Positions 17,022-25,585 of a DNA stretch of 64,000 nt are shown piece by piece; the stretch's first letter is position 1, and each line of letters opens with the position of its first letter. The notes below the pieces were generated by a model. It saw nothing but the letters and a program-made list of their open reading frames with translations, did no database searches and was not told where the DNA came from. Origin of the DNA: Sphingomonadaceae bacterium (GTDB taxonomy: Bacteria; Pseudomonadota; Alphaproteobacteria; Sphingomonadales; Sphingomonadaceae); NCBI GenBank assembly GCA_019239915.1, contig JAFAZF010000003.1, forward strand, positions 1-64,000, written 5' to 3'. A program made the translations under genes and the position numbers.

Positions 17022-17870
17022 ATGGGCGCGTCGACGCCGGCTGGCGATGGTGGAACCGCGGGGGCGGGCGCGGAGGACGAGATCCTGTACGAGGAGCAGG
17101 ATCGCGTCGCCTATATCCGGTTCAATCGGCCCGAGGCGATGAATGCATTCTCGCGCGAGATGCGGCAGCTGCTGGCCGAGCATATCGCGCGTGCCGAAGT
17201 CTCGCCGGCCGTCGGCTGCATCGTGCTCACCGGCGTCGGCCGCGCCTTCTCCGCGGGCGCCGACGTCAAGCGGCTCGGCAGTTCGGACGTGCAGCGCTCG
17301 CGCGCCGACACGCTGCTCGACGATGTCGATGCGCTGCGTCGGTTCCAGCGCGAGACCGTGCTGAAGCTGCATGGCATGGCCAAGCCTTCGATCGCGGCGG
17401 TGAACGGCCATGCATTCGGCGTCGGCCTTTCCTTCGCGATGTGCTGCGACATCCGCTACGCGGCGCGATCCGCGCGGTTATGTCCGGGGTTCGGGCGGAT
17501 CGCGATCACGGGTGACACCGGTCTGATCTGGTTCCTGACGCGCACGATCGGACGCGCGGCGACGCTGGAGTGGCTGTACACGAGCGAGATCCTCTCGGCG
17601 GACGAAGCGGCACAGCGCGGCGTCGTGAACCAGGTCTTCGACGATGCGGCGTTCGCCGAGCGGACGCATGAGCTCGCGGCCCGCATCGCCGCCGGATCGT
17701 CGCGCACCAACGCCGGGCTCAAGGCGAACGTCGAACTTGCGCTGCAAGCCGATCTGGCGACCTCGCTGCACCAGGAGGCGTTGTCGATCAGCACCGATCT
17801 GCTGTCCGAGGATCATCGCGAGGCGGTGCGCGCGCTGCTGGAGAAGCGGCCGCCGCGTTTCAACCCGTGA
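17022..17870 (+). CDS. Enoyl-CoA hydratase/isomerase family protein
   Basis: A 282-residue crotonase. The oxyanion motifs 'AFSAGADVKRLGS' and 'VNGHAFGVGLSFAM' are present. The first hydratase Glu is Ser, the second is Phe, and an Asp sits in 'IAITGDTGLIW', the place used by isomerase/PaaG-like members. It probably isomerises or cleaves rather than hydrates. Co-transcription with the Rieske oxygenase (three-base gap) suggests both act on one substrate, for example a ring-hydroxylated CoA ester. It has an extra N-terminal tail of about 25 residues compared with the other crotonases here. Confidence 0.88.
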   Translation: MGASTPAGDGGTAGAGAEDEILYEEQDRVAYIRFNRPEAMNAFSREMRQLLAEHIARAEVSPAVGCIVLTGVGRAFSAGADVKRLGSSDVQRSRADTLLDDVDALRRFQRETVLKLHGMAKPSIAAVNGHAFGVGLSFAMCCDIRYAARSARLCPGFGRIAITGDTGLIWFLTRTIGRAATLEWLYTSEILSADEAAQRGVVNQVFDDAAFAERTHELAARIAAGSSRTNAGLKANVELALQADLATSLHQEALSISTDLLSEDHREAVRALLEKRPPRFNP

Positions 17871-17882
17871 CGGCGTCCGGCC

Positions 17883-18368
17883 CTAGTCCTCCGGTGTCGC
17901 AACCCACGCCGCGAGCCGTTCCGCCATCGGCCGGTAGGTCAGCTCGGTGAAACAACCGAGGCTGTCGACCGTATCGAGGTGGACGATCGCACGGCCGCCG
18001 TCGGGCCGCCTGGTGTCGGTTTCGAACACGATCTCGGTGCCCTCGGCGTCCCGGTCGAGATCGTCCGTCGCGATGCCGATGTGGAAGATGCCCTCGCCGC
18101 GCTCGCGCAGCCATTCCTTGGCATTGCCCTCGCCGATCCCGGGTTCGATCATCTCGAGATGGATCGCACCCCATTGCGCGAAGGCGTTGCGGTTGGCGAT
18201 GCGCCCCCGCCAATCGCGATACCGCGCCTGATAGTCGGTATCCATGCGCTTCCAGCCGGTGAGGCCGAACAGCCGGCTGTAGCGTTCCATTCCCGCTTCG
18301 AGATCGGCGACGACGACGCCGATCTGGTAGACCGACTTTCCGGGAGGGAGCGGCGGTGGCTGCATCAT
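17883..18368 (-). CDS. VOC (glyoxalase/bleomycin resistance) family protein
   Basis: A 161-residue protein with two beta-alpha-beta-beta-beta modules: 'YQIGVVVADLEAGMERYSRL' in the first, 'FHIGIATDDLDRD' in the second. Candidate metal ligands include the His in 'IHLEMIEP' and in 'FHIGIA'; the usual first-strand His appears to be Gln. Related proteins include methylmalonyl-CoA epimerase and extradiol dioxygenases. The ATG pair at 18368/18365 follows GAGGAG; an in-frame extension to 18485 lacks a site and has no similarity I recognise. Convergent with the crotonase at 17022. Function unresolved. Confidence 0.82.
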   Translation of the reverse strand: MMQPPPLPPGKSVYQIGVVVADLEAGMERYSRLFGLTGWKRMDTDYQARYRDWRGRIANRNAFAQWGAIHLEMIEPGIGEGNAKEWLRERGEGIFHIGIATDDLDRDAEGTEIVFETDTRRPDGGRAIVHLDTVDSLGCFTELTYRPMAERLAAWVATPED

Positions 18369-18488
18369 CTCCTGCTCCTCATGCGCCCTCCAGGCCGTCC
18401 CGATTCCTGAATAATCGGCACGCCAAATCCCGAGACGTGTTGCCGCAGGACCCGATATCTTACGGCCGATAGCTTCGAAGATCACGTT

Positions 18489-18567
18489 CGGAAGGTCACG
18501 CTCCCGGCCGCGGAACGCAGCGGAAATGCACAGTGTTTCGTGACCTTCCGCCCGGCGTGACCTTCCG
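18489..18567. repeat. Three copies of a 12-bp motif (one inverted, two direct)
   Basis: CGGAAGGTCACG at 18489-18500 is the reverse complement of CGTGACCTTCCG at 18539-18550 and again at 18556-18567. The two direct copies start 17 bases apart. The set lies 120-200 bp upstream of the minus-strand VOC gene. It may be an operator cluster for a dimeric regulator; a hairpin role is also possible. Confidence 0.6.
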
Positions 18568-19038
18568 CCGGCGAATTCTACAATCAGAATGAACCGCTGG
18601 GATCATGCGCCGGATAGCACTCTGTAGGAAAGCGGAATGTGCGCTTGTGGTGGTTAGCTGCCGTTCCAACGCGGCGCAGGCCCGTGGAAGTATCGCCTCC
18701 GCCATCTAGTATGCTGACCCGCATGACGAAGAAGGGCATCAGCAACGTGACCGAGCTTAAGCAGCCTACGCCGCCTGCGAATAGCAGAAGCAATCTGAAC
18801 CGCCCGATCAGGTGGCATATCTCGCGGTATCGACACCAGAAAGGCAGAGTATCCGAACATGAGGTGCGCAGCGAGCTGCCGCTCTACTCTAAGTCCGGCT
18901 CGTTCGCAGAACCTCTTGCGTAGCCACAGACGATCTTTTCTACCTCGCAGACCAAGCCGGGGGAATGATGTGTCCATGAGCGGCCATACCAACTTCTGTG
19001 CGCGTCCGCTATTGGGCGTTAGCTGCCCTACTAATTTC

Positions 19039-19120
19039 GTCACCCTGGGCTTAACCCGGGGTCCCGCTGCCTTCAATCAAACGATCCGCCGAGCCGGAGT
19101 GAAGAAGCAGGGCCCCGGTC
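19039..19120. repeat. REP-like palindromic element
   Basis: A core 'CCTGGGCTTAACCCGGGG' followed by 'TCCCGCTGCCTTC', then an inverted partial copy 'GAAGAAGCAGGGCCCCGG' at 19101-19118. Similar 'GTCACCCCGG...CCGGGGTCCC' elements are, to my knowledge, dispersed in sphingomonad genomes. It lies in the gene-poor stretch. Confidence 0.6.
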
Positions 19121-19524
19121 GTTGATCGATCGAATAGCGCACGCGCCGTCCGCGCGGCCTATGCCCGACCAGGACAGCGCTGCCTTCGACGGTGAGCGTC
19201 CGTCGTTTCGGACCACGGCGAGTGCCTGCGAGCAACAATCCGGACGTGGCGGCAGCCTCCGGCCAAGTCGGACAATGGTCAATCGACGTCCGGCGGCGGA
19301 CCGGCGCCGGCTGTGGCGGCCGCCCTTTCCGGATGAAGCATCGCCTGGTCGATCGGTTCGGACGGATCGCTGATCTGATGTCTGACGCGGCTTGCGGCCA
19401 TTCCTTTTCGCGGCGATGACGAATTGCGTGGCGGCGCTTCCTGCGGCTAAACCGTATGCGGAAGCGGCCGGCCCGCGCAGGAGTTTGTCCGGCGCGTTGG
19501 GCGCTCTCGAGGAGACGAAGGCTG

Positions 19525-20316
19525 ATGCTGCTGTACGAGCAGGACGGACCGGTCGTGACGCTGACGCTGAACGCGCCCGAGCGCCGCAATCCGATCACGG
19601 ACGGCGAGACGATCGACGCGATCGTCGCCGCGCTCGATCGTCTCAATCGCGACATGACCGTGCGCGTCGCGATCCTCACCGGCGCCGGCTCCGCCTTCTC
19701 GAGCGGCGGCGACGTCAAGAAGATGGCGGCACCCGACGGGCCGGCGTACATGCCGGCGGTCGCGACGCGAAGCTGGTATCTCGAAGGCATCCAGCGCATC
19801 CCGGTCGCCTTCCAGCAGCTCGAGGTGCCGATCATCGCGGCGGTGAACGGACCTGCGATCGGCGCCGGCAACGATCTCGCCTGCATGTGCGACATCCGCA
19901 TCGCGGCGCGCTCGGCGCGCTTCGCCGAGAGCTTCGTCAAGGTCGGCCTCATCCCGGGCGATGGCGGCGCATGGCTGCTGCCGCGCGTGGTCGGGCAATC
20001 CAGGGCCCGCGAGATGGCGTTTACCGGCGACATCGTCGATGCCGAGCAGGCGCTCGCCTGCGGCCTCGTTTCGCAGGTCGTCGACGACGGGGATTTGCTG
20101 CCCGCCGCACGCCGGCTCGCCGATCGCATCGCGGTCAACCCGCCGCATGCGGTGCGCATGACGAAGCGGCTGATGAACGAGGCGCAGGGGCAACCGCTTG
20201 CCACCGTGCTGCAGATGTCGGCGGCGTTCCAGGCGATCGCGCACACGACGCGCGATCATCTCGAGGCGGCGACGGCGTTCGCCGAGAAGCGCAAGCCGGT
20301 GTTCGAGGGCCGCTGA
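19525..20316 (+). CDS. Enoyl-CoA hydratase/isomerase family protein
   Basis: A 263-residue crotonase with 'FSSGGDVKKMA' and 'VNGPAIGAGNDLACMCD' forming the CoA/oxyanion pocket. The first hydratase Glu position is Asp or Asn, the second is Phe, and Asp occurs in 'GLIPGDGGAWLLPR'. This 'PGDGG' pattern is found in crotonases that act as isomerases or hydrolases. ATG 19525 has GAGGAGA ten bases upstream; an in-frame start at 19456 is unsupported. An LLM-type oxidoreductase follows after 27 bp, probably in the same transcript. Confidence 0.9.
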   Translation: MLLYEQDGPVVTLTLNAPERRNPITDGETIDAIVAALDRLNRDMTVRVAILTGAGSAFSSGGDVKKMAAPDGPAYMPAVATRSWYLEGIQRIPVAFQQLEVPIIAAVNGPAIGAGNDLACMCDIRIAARSARFAESFVKVGLIPGDGGAWLLPRVVGQSRAREMAFTGDIVDAEQALACGLVSQVVDDGDLLPAARRLADRIAVNPPHAVRMTKRLMNEAQGQPLATVLQMSAAFQAIAHTTRDHLEAATAFAEKRKPVFEGR

Positions 20317-20343
20317 CGGCGACGATATTCAGGGAGACGATAG

Positions 20344-21192
20344 GTGCGGATCGGCTTTGTCGTGCAGAACCAGGCGGCCGGCGCGATCGCGCAGGTCTCG
20401 GCGCTCGCGCCGCAGCTCGAGGCGATGGGCTTCGATTCGCTGTGGGCGACCGACCATATCGTCGGCGTGAACGCCTTCGCGCAGCATGGCTACGGCCCGA
20501 TCTGGCTCGAGGTGCTGAGCGCGCTCGCGTTCATGGCGGGGCAGACGACCCGCATCCGCGTCGGCACGAGCGTGCTTGTCGCCCCGATGCGCGACCCGGT
20601 CTACACCGCCAAGGCGCTCGCGACGATCGATCAGCTCTCGAAGGGGCGGCTCAACGTCGCGGTCGGCACCGGCTGGTCGAAGGCCGAATTCCACGCGGTC
20701 GGGCGCGGCGCCTATCATGAGGAGCGCGGCAAGGTCACGGACGAGACGATCGCGATCATGCTGCGCTGCTGGGAAGGCGGCCAGTTCGATTGGCAGGGCG
20801 AGCATTTCCAGTTCCGGCCGATCAGCTTCGAACCGGTGCCGGTTCAGAAGCCGCACCCGCCCATCCTGATCGGCGGTCCGTTCGTGCCGCCGGTGATGCG
20901 GCGGATCAAGCGGTTCGGCGATGCCTGGCATCCGTCGACGCTCGATATCGCGGCGCTCAAGGAGCAGTCCGCGCAGGTCGACGAGTTCGCCGAGCGCGCG
21001 GTGCCGGTGGTCAACCGCCTGACCTTCACCAACCCGCCCGACGATGCCGAGATCGCGCGGCTGATCGCCGCCTGCGCCGAAATGGGGTGCGCAGAAACCG
21101 ACGTCGACCTGCGCTCGACCGACTATGACAGCGCGGTGCGCGGTGCCGAACGCGTGATGCGCATCTATCGCGAGACCGGGCTCTCGCGCTGA
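20344..21192 (+). CDS. LLM-class flavin- or F420-dependent oxidoreductase
   Basis: A 282-residue TIM-barrel protein of the luciferase-like monooxygenase superfamily, starting at GTG with a GGGAGA upstream. Recognisable segments: 'LEAMGFDSLWATDHIVG', 'TTRIRVGTSVLVAPMRDP', 'LSKGRLNVAVGTGWSKAEF' and 'PPILIGGP'. Such enzymes use FMNH2 or F420 to oxygenate or reduce substrates. F420 use cannot be decided from sequence alone. The flavin reductase at 3305 might supply reduced flavin if it is an FMN enzyme. It follows a crotonase in the same direction. Confidence 0.88.
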   Translation: MRIGFVVQNQAAGAIAQVSALAPQLEAMGFDSLWATDHIVGVNAFAQHGYGPIWLEVLSALAFMAGQTTRIRVGTSVLVAPMRDPVYTAKALATIDQLSKGRLNVAVGTGWSKAEFHAVGRGAYHEERGKVTDETIAIMLRCWEGGQFDWQGEHFQFRPISFEPVPVQKPHPPILIGGPFVPPVMRRIKRFGDAWHPSTLDIAALKEQSAQVDEFAERAVPVVNRLTFTNPPDDAEIARLIAACAEMGCAETDVDLRSTDYDSAVRGAERVMRIYRETGLSR

Positions 21193-21397
21193 TCACACGC
21201 TTCGGTCCCGGCGGGGCGGCGTGTAGTTCTGCACACTCTCGCCGCTCGACATGGGGGTCCGGACGGGGCGATCGGCCGTCAGGCGCTTGGGCCGATCCGG
21301 CAATGATGCATGCGACATCCTCGGCTTGCCGCGTGCTGGGACGGCGCCCGGTCCTGCGGGCGTAAGTGTCGGCATCCGCTTCCGGATGTCACGGCGA

Positions 21398-22894
21398 TCA
21401 AAACCCGCCGCTCGCCTGCGGCATCGGCGTCGCGACGAACGTGAAATAGCCGCCGACGATGCCGGTGTAGGTCGTCATCAGCCGCCGTGCGAGATTGTCG
21501 TCCTTCGCCTCGACCGCCTGCGTGACCTCGGCGAGGATGTCGATCATCCGTTCCGGGGCGTTGGCGCTTGCGACCTTCACTTTGAAATTCATCAGGTAGC
21601 GGGCAATGATCTTCAGGAAGAGCTTGAGGACATCGTTCTGCGCGACATCGGCGAGCGTGACATAGTAGCGTTGCAACCCGGCGCGATATTCCTCGAAAGG
21701 AATGCCCTGGACGTGCACCGTCGCGGCGCGTAGCTCTCCCATGCGCGTGCGATCGGCACGCCGCGCCGCGAGCTGGGCGATCGTGCTCAGCAGGTTGAAC
21801 CACAACTCTGCAAACGCCTGCGGGCCGATCTCGGCCGCGTGCAGATAGGTTTGCGCGGTGGCGATCGTATACTCCGGATCGGGCTCGGCGACCGCGAGGC
21901 CGCCGCCTTGGCCGCGCTTCGAGCGCAGGATCGAATGGACCTCGAGCTTGCGGACCGCCTGCCGGATGATCCAGCGGCTGACGCGGTAGCGCTCCATCAG
22001 CTCGGTTTCCTGGCCGAGCCGATGCCCCGCCTGCCAGCCATGCTCGCGAATGTCGTTGACGATCGCGCGCGCCAGCCGTTCGGCCGCCTTGTTGTCGCGG
22101 GCCTGATCGTCCGCCGGAGCCTTGGCCGGCGCGGTCGCGGCTTTCGTCTTGCGCGTCTGCTCGCCGAACGACTCCCTGCGCGCGCTCAGATTCTGCCGCA
22201 CGATCTGTTGCGCGAGCGATGCGTCGCCCGCCACGATCGCTTCGACCATCGCGCCGATGTGCGCGCGCGTCTGGCGCAGGACAGGCGTGATCTTCGCCGG
22301 CGTTGGGATATTGTGCCACACCAGATAGGTGAGCACGCGCACGAGCGTGCGCATGAACAGCGCGATCGCCGGGTTGCCGGATGCGTCGGCCACCGCCAGC
22401 CGCACCGCCATCAGCGCCCGCTGATATTCGGCGAGCGACGTGCAGCCATCGATCTGCGCGACGAGCGCCCGCAGCCTGGTAATCCCGTCGCCATCGATCG
22501 CTTCTGCGGCGAGCTTCACCGACAGCGTCTCGATGACATCGAACGCTTCGAACAGATCGTCGAACGAGACGTTGGCGAATTCGAGATGGCTGGCGATCGT
22601 GCGCACGATCGTCTCGCGCGCCGGTGCGGTCACGATCAGGCCGCCGCGCGGACCGCGCTGCATCCGGGCGGCGCCCTGCGCCTCGACCTGGCGGACCGCC
22701 TCGCCGAGCGTCGCTCGGCTCACCTTGTAGCGCGCGATCAGTTCGTTCTCGGTGCCGAGCAGCGCGCCGATCGGCCAATCGCGCGCGCGGATCTCGTCCA
22801 TGATCGTGCTCGCCACCTTCTCGGCGAGCTTGATCTTGCGCTTGGCGTCAGCGGGTGGCGCGAGCGCCGGCGAAGGACCGCTGGCCTCGCTCAC
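21398..22894 (-). CDS. Tandem-duplicated GntR-family regulator (two wHTH and two ligand domains)
   Basis: A 498-residue protein about twice the usual GntR length. Residues ~20-90 are a winged helix ('LGTENELIARYKVSRATLGE') followed by a helical ligand domain (~95-245). A lysine/alanine-rich linker (~248-285) leads to a second winged helix (~285-355, 'LGQETELMERYRVSRWIIRQ') and a second helical domain (~360-490). The halves are visibly homologous. GntR/FadR proteins act as dimers, so this may be a single-chain pseudo-dimer. The GTG start is the best I see; no strong ribosome site precedes it. It is divergent from the TonB receptor at 23268, which it may control. Confidence 0.85.
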   Translation of the reverse strand: MSEASGPSPALAPPADAKRKIKLAEKVASTIMDEIRARDWPIGALLGTENELIARYKVSRATLGEAVRQVEAQGAARMQRGPRGGLIVTAPARETIVRTIASHLEFANVSFDDLFEAFDVIETLSVKLAAEAIDGDGITRLRALVAQIDGCTSLAEYQRALMAVRLAVADASGNPAIALFMRTLVRVLTYLVWHNIPTPAKITPVLRQTRAHIGAMVEAIVAGDASLAQQIVRQNLSARRESFGEQTRKTKAATAPAKAPADDQARDNKAAERLARAIVNDIREHGWQAGHRLGQETELMERYRVSRWIIRQAVRKLEVHSILRSKRGQGGGLAVAEPDPEYTIATAQTYLHAAEIGPQAFAELWFNLLSTIAQLAARRADRTRMGELRAATVHVQGIPFEEYRAGLQRYYVTLADVAQNDVLKLFLKIIARYLMNFKVKVASANAPERMIDILAEVTQAVEAKDDNLARRLMTTYTGIVGGYFTFVATPMPQASGGF

Positions 22895-23083
22895 GCGGCG
22901 AGGTGGGCGGCGGGGGCCGCGTTCGACGGAGTCATTACGATCATCTCGTTGCGCGGCGCCTCGTGGCGGAACAGCAGGTGATCCATCAGCTTAGCCGAAA
23001 CCGCATCGCGATCAACCGGTGGCCCGCTGCCGCGCGGCCGGCGCGAGCGGTTGATGCGCAGCCGCAAGCCGCTCAGGCAAACA

Positions 23084-23105
23084 GTATGCACTTAGCTGAG
23101 CATAC
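23084..23105. promoter_or_regulatory. Inverted repeat, possible operator
   Basis: GTATGC, ten bases, GCATAC in the 373-bp gap between the double GntR regulator and the TonB receptor. It is AT-richer than its surroundings. Position fits an operator for the divergent pair; nothing else was seen in this gap. Confidence 0.4.
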
Positions 23106-23267
23106 GAGCGAGTTCGGCTGAACGCGAAGAACCCACCCGCAACGGCATTGCCCCTGCCGGTGGCAGTCTGCCCACATGACCGGCCCAAACCGCCGCGCGT
23201 GCGGTGTGCTTGACCGGGCGATGGCCCCGCGCGCACTAACGCGGTGCTAAGGGGGCGAGAGGTGAGG

Positions 23268-25343
23268 ATGGTGTCGGGATTTCAGCGCGCGTTGTTCGCG
23301 CTGGCCCTTGCCTCGCCTTGCCGCATCGCCTGCGCTGCGCCGCCGCCCGACCCCGCAATTCTGGTGATCGGCCGTGCCGGCGATCTCACCGGCATCGCGG
23401 CCTCCGCCAGTCAGGGCGAGGTCGGCGCGGCGGATCTCGCCTTGCGTCCGCTGCTGCGGCCCGGCGAGCTGGTCGAGCAGGTTCCGGGCGTGATCGTCAC
23501 CCAGCATTCCGGCAGCGGCAAGGCCAACCAGTATTTCCTGCGCGGCTTCAATCTCGATCATGGCACCGATCTCGCGGTCTCCGTCGACGGCGTGCCCGTC
23601 AACATGCCTAGCCATGCCCATGGCCAAGGTTATGCCGACCTCAACTTCCTCATCCCGGAGCTGGTCGAGCGGATCGATTACAAGAAAGGGCCCTATTACG
23701 CCGAGGTCGGCGATTTCGGCTCCGCGGGCGCGTTCGACCTGCATCTCTACGACACCATGCCGCAGCGCCTGCTGAAGCTGGAAGGCGGCCTATTCGGCTA
23801 TGGCCGCGGGGTGATCGCCGGCACGCAGGCGCTCGGACCGGACAGGCTGCTCTACGCGCTCGAACTCGAGCATGATGACGGGCCGTGGGCGAAGGGCGAC
23901 GACGCGCAGAAGATCGATGGCGTGCTCCGCTATGCATCGGGCGACGCCCGCAATGGCTGGACGCTTACCGCGATGGCCTATCACGACCGCTGGAATTCCA
24001 CCGACCAGATCCCGGATCGTGCCATCGCCGGCGCGCCCGATCCGGTCGGGGCAGCGGCCGCACCCGCGCCCGATCTGATCTCGCGTTGGGGCGAGATCGA
24101 TCCGTCCGACGGCGGCCGCACCGGCCGCTACGCCGTCAGCGCGGACGCGCGGTGGTCCGGCGATCGGAGCAGCACCCATGTCAGCATCTATGCGCTGCAC
24201 TACGACCTCGATCTGTTTTCGGACTTTACCTATTTCCTGGACGATCCCGTCCATGGCGACCAGATCGAGCAGCGCGACCGTCGCTGGGTGTTCGGCGGTC
24301 ATGCCGTCGAGACCTGGCGGCACCGGCTGTTCGGGCGGCCGTCCACCACGACGGTCGGTCTCGATCTCCGCGACGACGCGATCGCCAATGGCCTCTATCA
24401 CAGCGCGGAGCGACGGCGGCTGAGCGTAACAGCGGTCAACCATGTCGAGGAGACGACGGTCTCCCCCTTCATCCAGAATGAGACGCGTTGGACGGGATGG
24501 ATGCGCACCGTGCTCGGGCTTCGGTCCGACGCGATCCGGATGAGCGTTCGCAACTTCGTCGGCGGCGATTCCGGCAAGGTTTCCCGCGCGATCGTGAGCC
24601 CGAAGGCGGCGCTGGTCTTCAGGCCGTGGCAGAAGACCGAGCTCTATCTGGATTACGGGCAGGGCTTCCATTCGAACGATGCGCGCGGCGTGGTGTCGCG
24701 TCTCGATCCGGCGACGGCGCTTCCGAAATCCGAAGGCGAAGAAATCGGCTTGCGCACGACCGTGGTGTCGGGCTTGCGATCGGAGTTGTCGCTGTGGCGG
24801 CTCCATCTCGCATCCGAACTTGTGTGGGATGGCGATGCCGGCACCAACACGCCGAGCGGGCCGACGACACGCTACGGCATCGAGTTCGCCAACTGGTACG
24901 ATCCAACGCCCTGGCTTACGCTCGATGCCGATTACGCCTGGTCTCACGCGCGCTTCACCGATCACGAGCCGGCCGGCAACCATGTTCCGGAGGCGCTGGT
25001 CTCGACCTTCGACGGCGGCATCGCGGTGCACGATCTTCCCGGCCGCTACGCCCGCTGGTCGGCGGGGCTGCGCCTGCGCTATTTCGGGCCACGCCCGCTG
25101 ACGCAGGACGGGGCCGTACGTTCGAAGGCGACGACGCTCCTCTATGCGGACCTCGGCTACCGCCTGTCCCGGCGCATCATGCTCGGCCTGACCGTCTTCA
25201 ACCTGCTCGACAGCCGCGCCAGTGACATCGATTATTTCTACACTTCGCGGTTGCCGGGCGAACCCATGAGTGGGGTGGACGACGTGCATACCCATCCTTC
25301 GGAGCCGCGGGAAGTTCGCGCCTCGATCACCGCGACCTTCTGA
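23268..25343 (+). CDS. TonB-dependent outer-membrane receptor
   Basis: A 691-residue receptor. Residues 1-25 form a signal peptide ending near 'CAAPPP'. A plug domain follows (~40-160), with 'VPGVIVTQHSGSGKANQYFL' and 'LVERIDYKKGPYYAEVGDFG'. The rest is a 22-strand-type beta barrel ending in Phe ('ITATF'), the outer-membrane assembly signature. ATG 23268 has GAGAGG upstream and gives a clean signal peptide; an in-frame start eight codons earlier is less likely. It would import a substrate with TonB energy. The ligand is unknown. The divergent double GntR regulator may control it. Confidence 0.93.
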   Translation: MVSGFQRALFALALASPCRIACAAPPPDPAILVIGRAGDLTGIAASASQGEVGAADLALRPLLRPGELVEQVPGVIVTQHSGSGKANQYFLRGFNLDHGTDLAVSVDGVPVNMPSHAHGQGYADLNFLIPELVERIDYKKGPYYAEVGDFGSAGAFDLHLYDTMPQRLLKLEGGLFGYGRGVIAGTQALGPDRLLYALELEHDDGPWAKGDDAQKIDGVLRYASGDARNGWTLTAMAYHDRWNSTDQIPDRAIAGAPDPVGAAAAPAPDLISRWGEIDPSDGGRTGRYAVSADARWSGDRSSTHVSIYALHYDLDLFSDFTYFLDDPVHGDQIEQRDRRWVFGGHAVETWRHRLFGRPSTTTVGLDLRDDAIANGLYHSAERRRLSVTAVNHVEETTVSPFIQNETRWTGWMRTVLGLRSDAIRMSVRNFVGGDSGKVSRAIVSPKAALVFRPWQKTELYLDYGQGFHSNDARGVVSRLDPATALPKSEGEEIGLRTTVVSGLRSELSLWRLHLASELVWDGDAGTNTPSGPTTRYGIEFANWYDPTPWLTLDADYAWSHARFTDHEPAGNHVPEALVSTFDGGIAVHDLPGRYARWSAGLRLRYFGPRPLTQDGAVRSKATTLLYADLGYRLSRRIMLGLTVFNLLDSRASDIDYFYTSRLPGEPMSGVDDVHTHPSEPREVRASITATF

Positions 25344-25585
25344 TCTGCGGTCGCGACGAGGAGATCGGAGCGCCGGTCGCCGGCTGAGATCGCTGTCGAT
25401 GTTCCGCATAGCGATAAGGCCCGTGTCCGGCGCGTCGGGCGAATCGGTCCTGAGAGGCGCGCGCAGATGATGACGTCTCGCGGCTTCCCTCCCGCATCGG
25501 TTGATCTATAGCGGCGGCACTCATCCGGCCGGCCGCTCTCGTCATCGCGAGCGTGTTCGGTCAGCCTGGAACATGGGAGACACAG

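Larger units (their letters stand above)
18369..19524. other. Gene-poor intergenic stretch, no confident gene
   Basis: More than 1.1 kb with no coding region I can support. Short open frames exist on both strands (for example 18639-18923 + and 18654-19076 -) but show no family motif, no good ribosome site and lower GC than real genes nearby. The stretch holds the CGTGACCTTCCG repeats (18489-18567) and a repetitive palindromic element (19039-19120). It could be a relic of deleted genes. Confidence 0.6.

Noticed and set aside
18489-18567. Possible CRISPR-like repeat
   Set aside because: Only three 12-bp copies, one inverted, with short unequal spacers and no cas genes; treated as an operator-like cluster.
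18639-18923. Short plus-strand frame in the gene-poor stretch
   Set aside because: No ribosome site, motif or coding-like composition; likewise the minus-strand frame 18654-19076, whose N-terminal part is translated REP sequence.
20341-21192. Calling the LLM enzyme specifically F420-dependent
   Set aside because: No F420 biosynthesis gene or decisive residue pattern is visible; FMN use is equally possible.
22891-23091. A 66-codon minus-strand frame whose stop overlaps the double GntR start
   Set aside because: The GTGA overlap is tempting, but there is no ribosome site, no family similarity and the composition is like the surrounding non-coding DNA.
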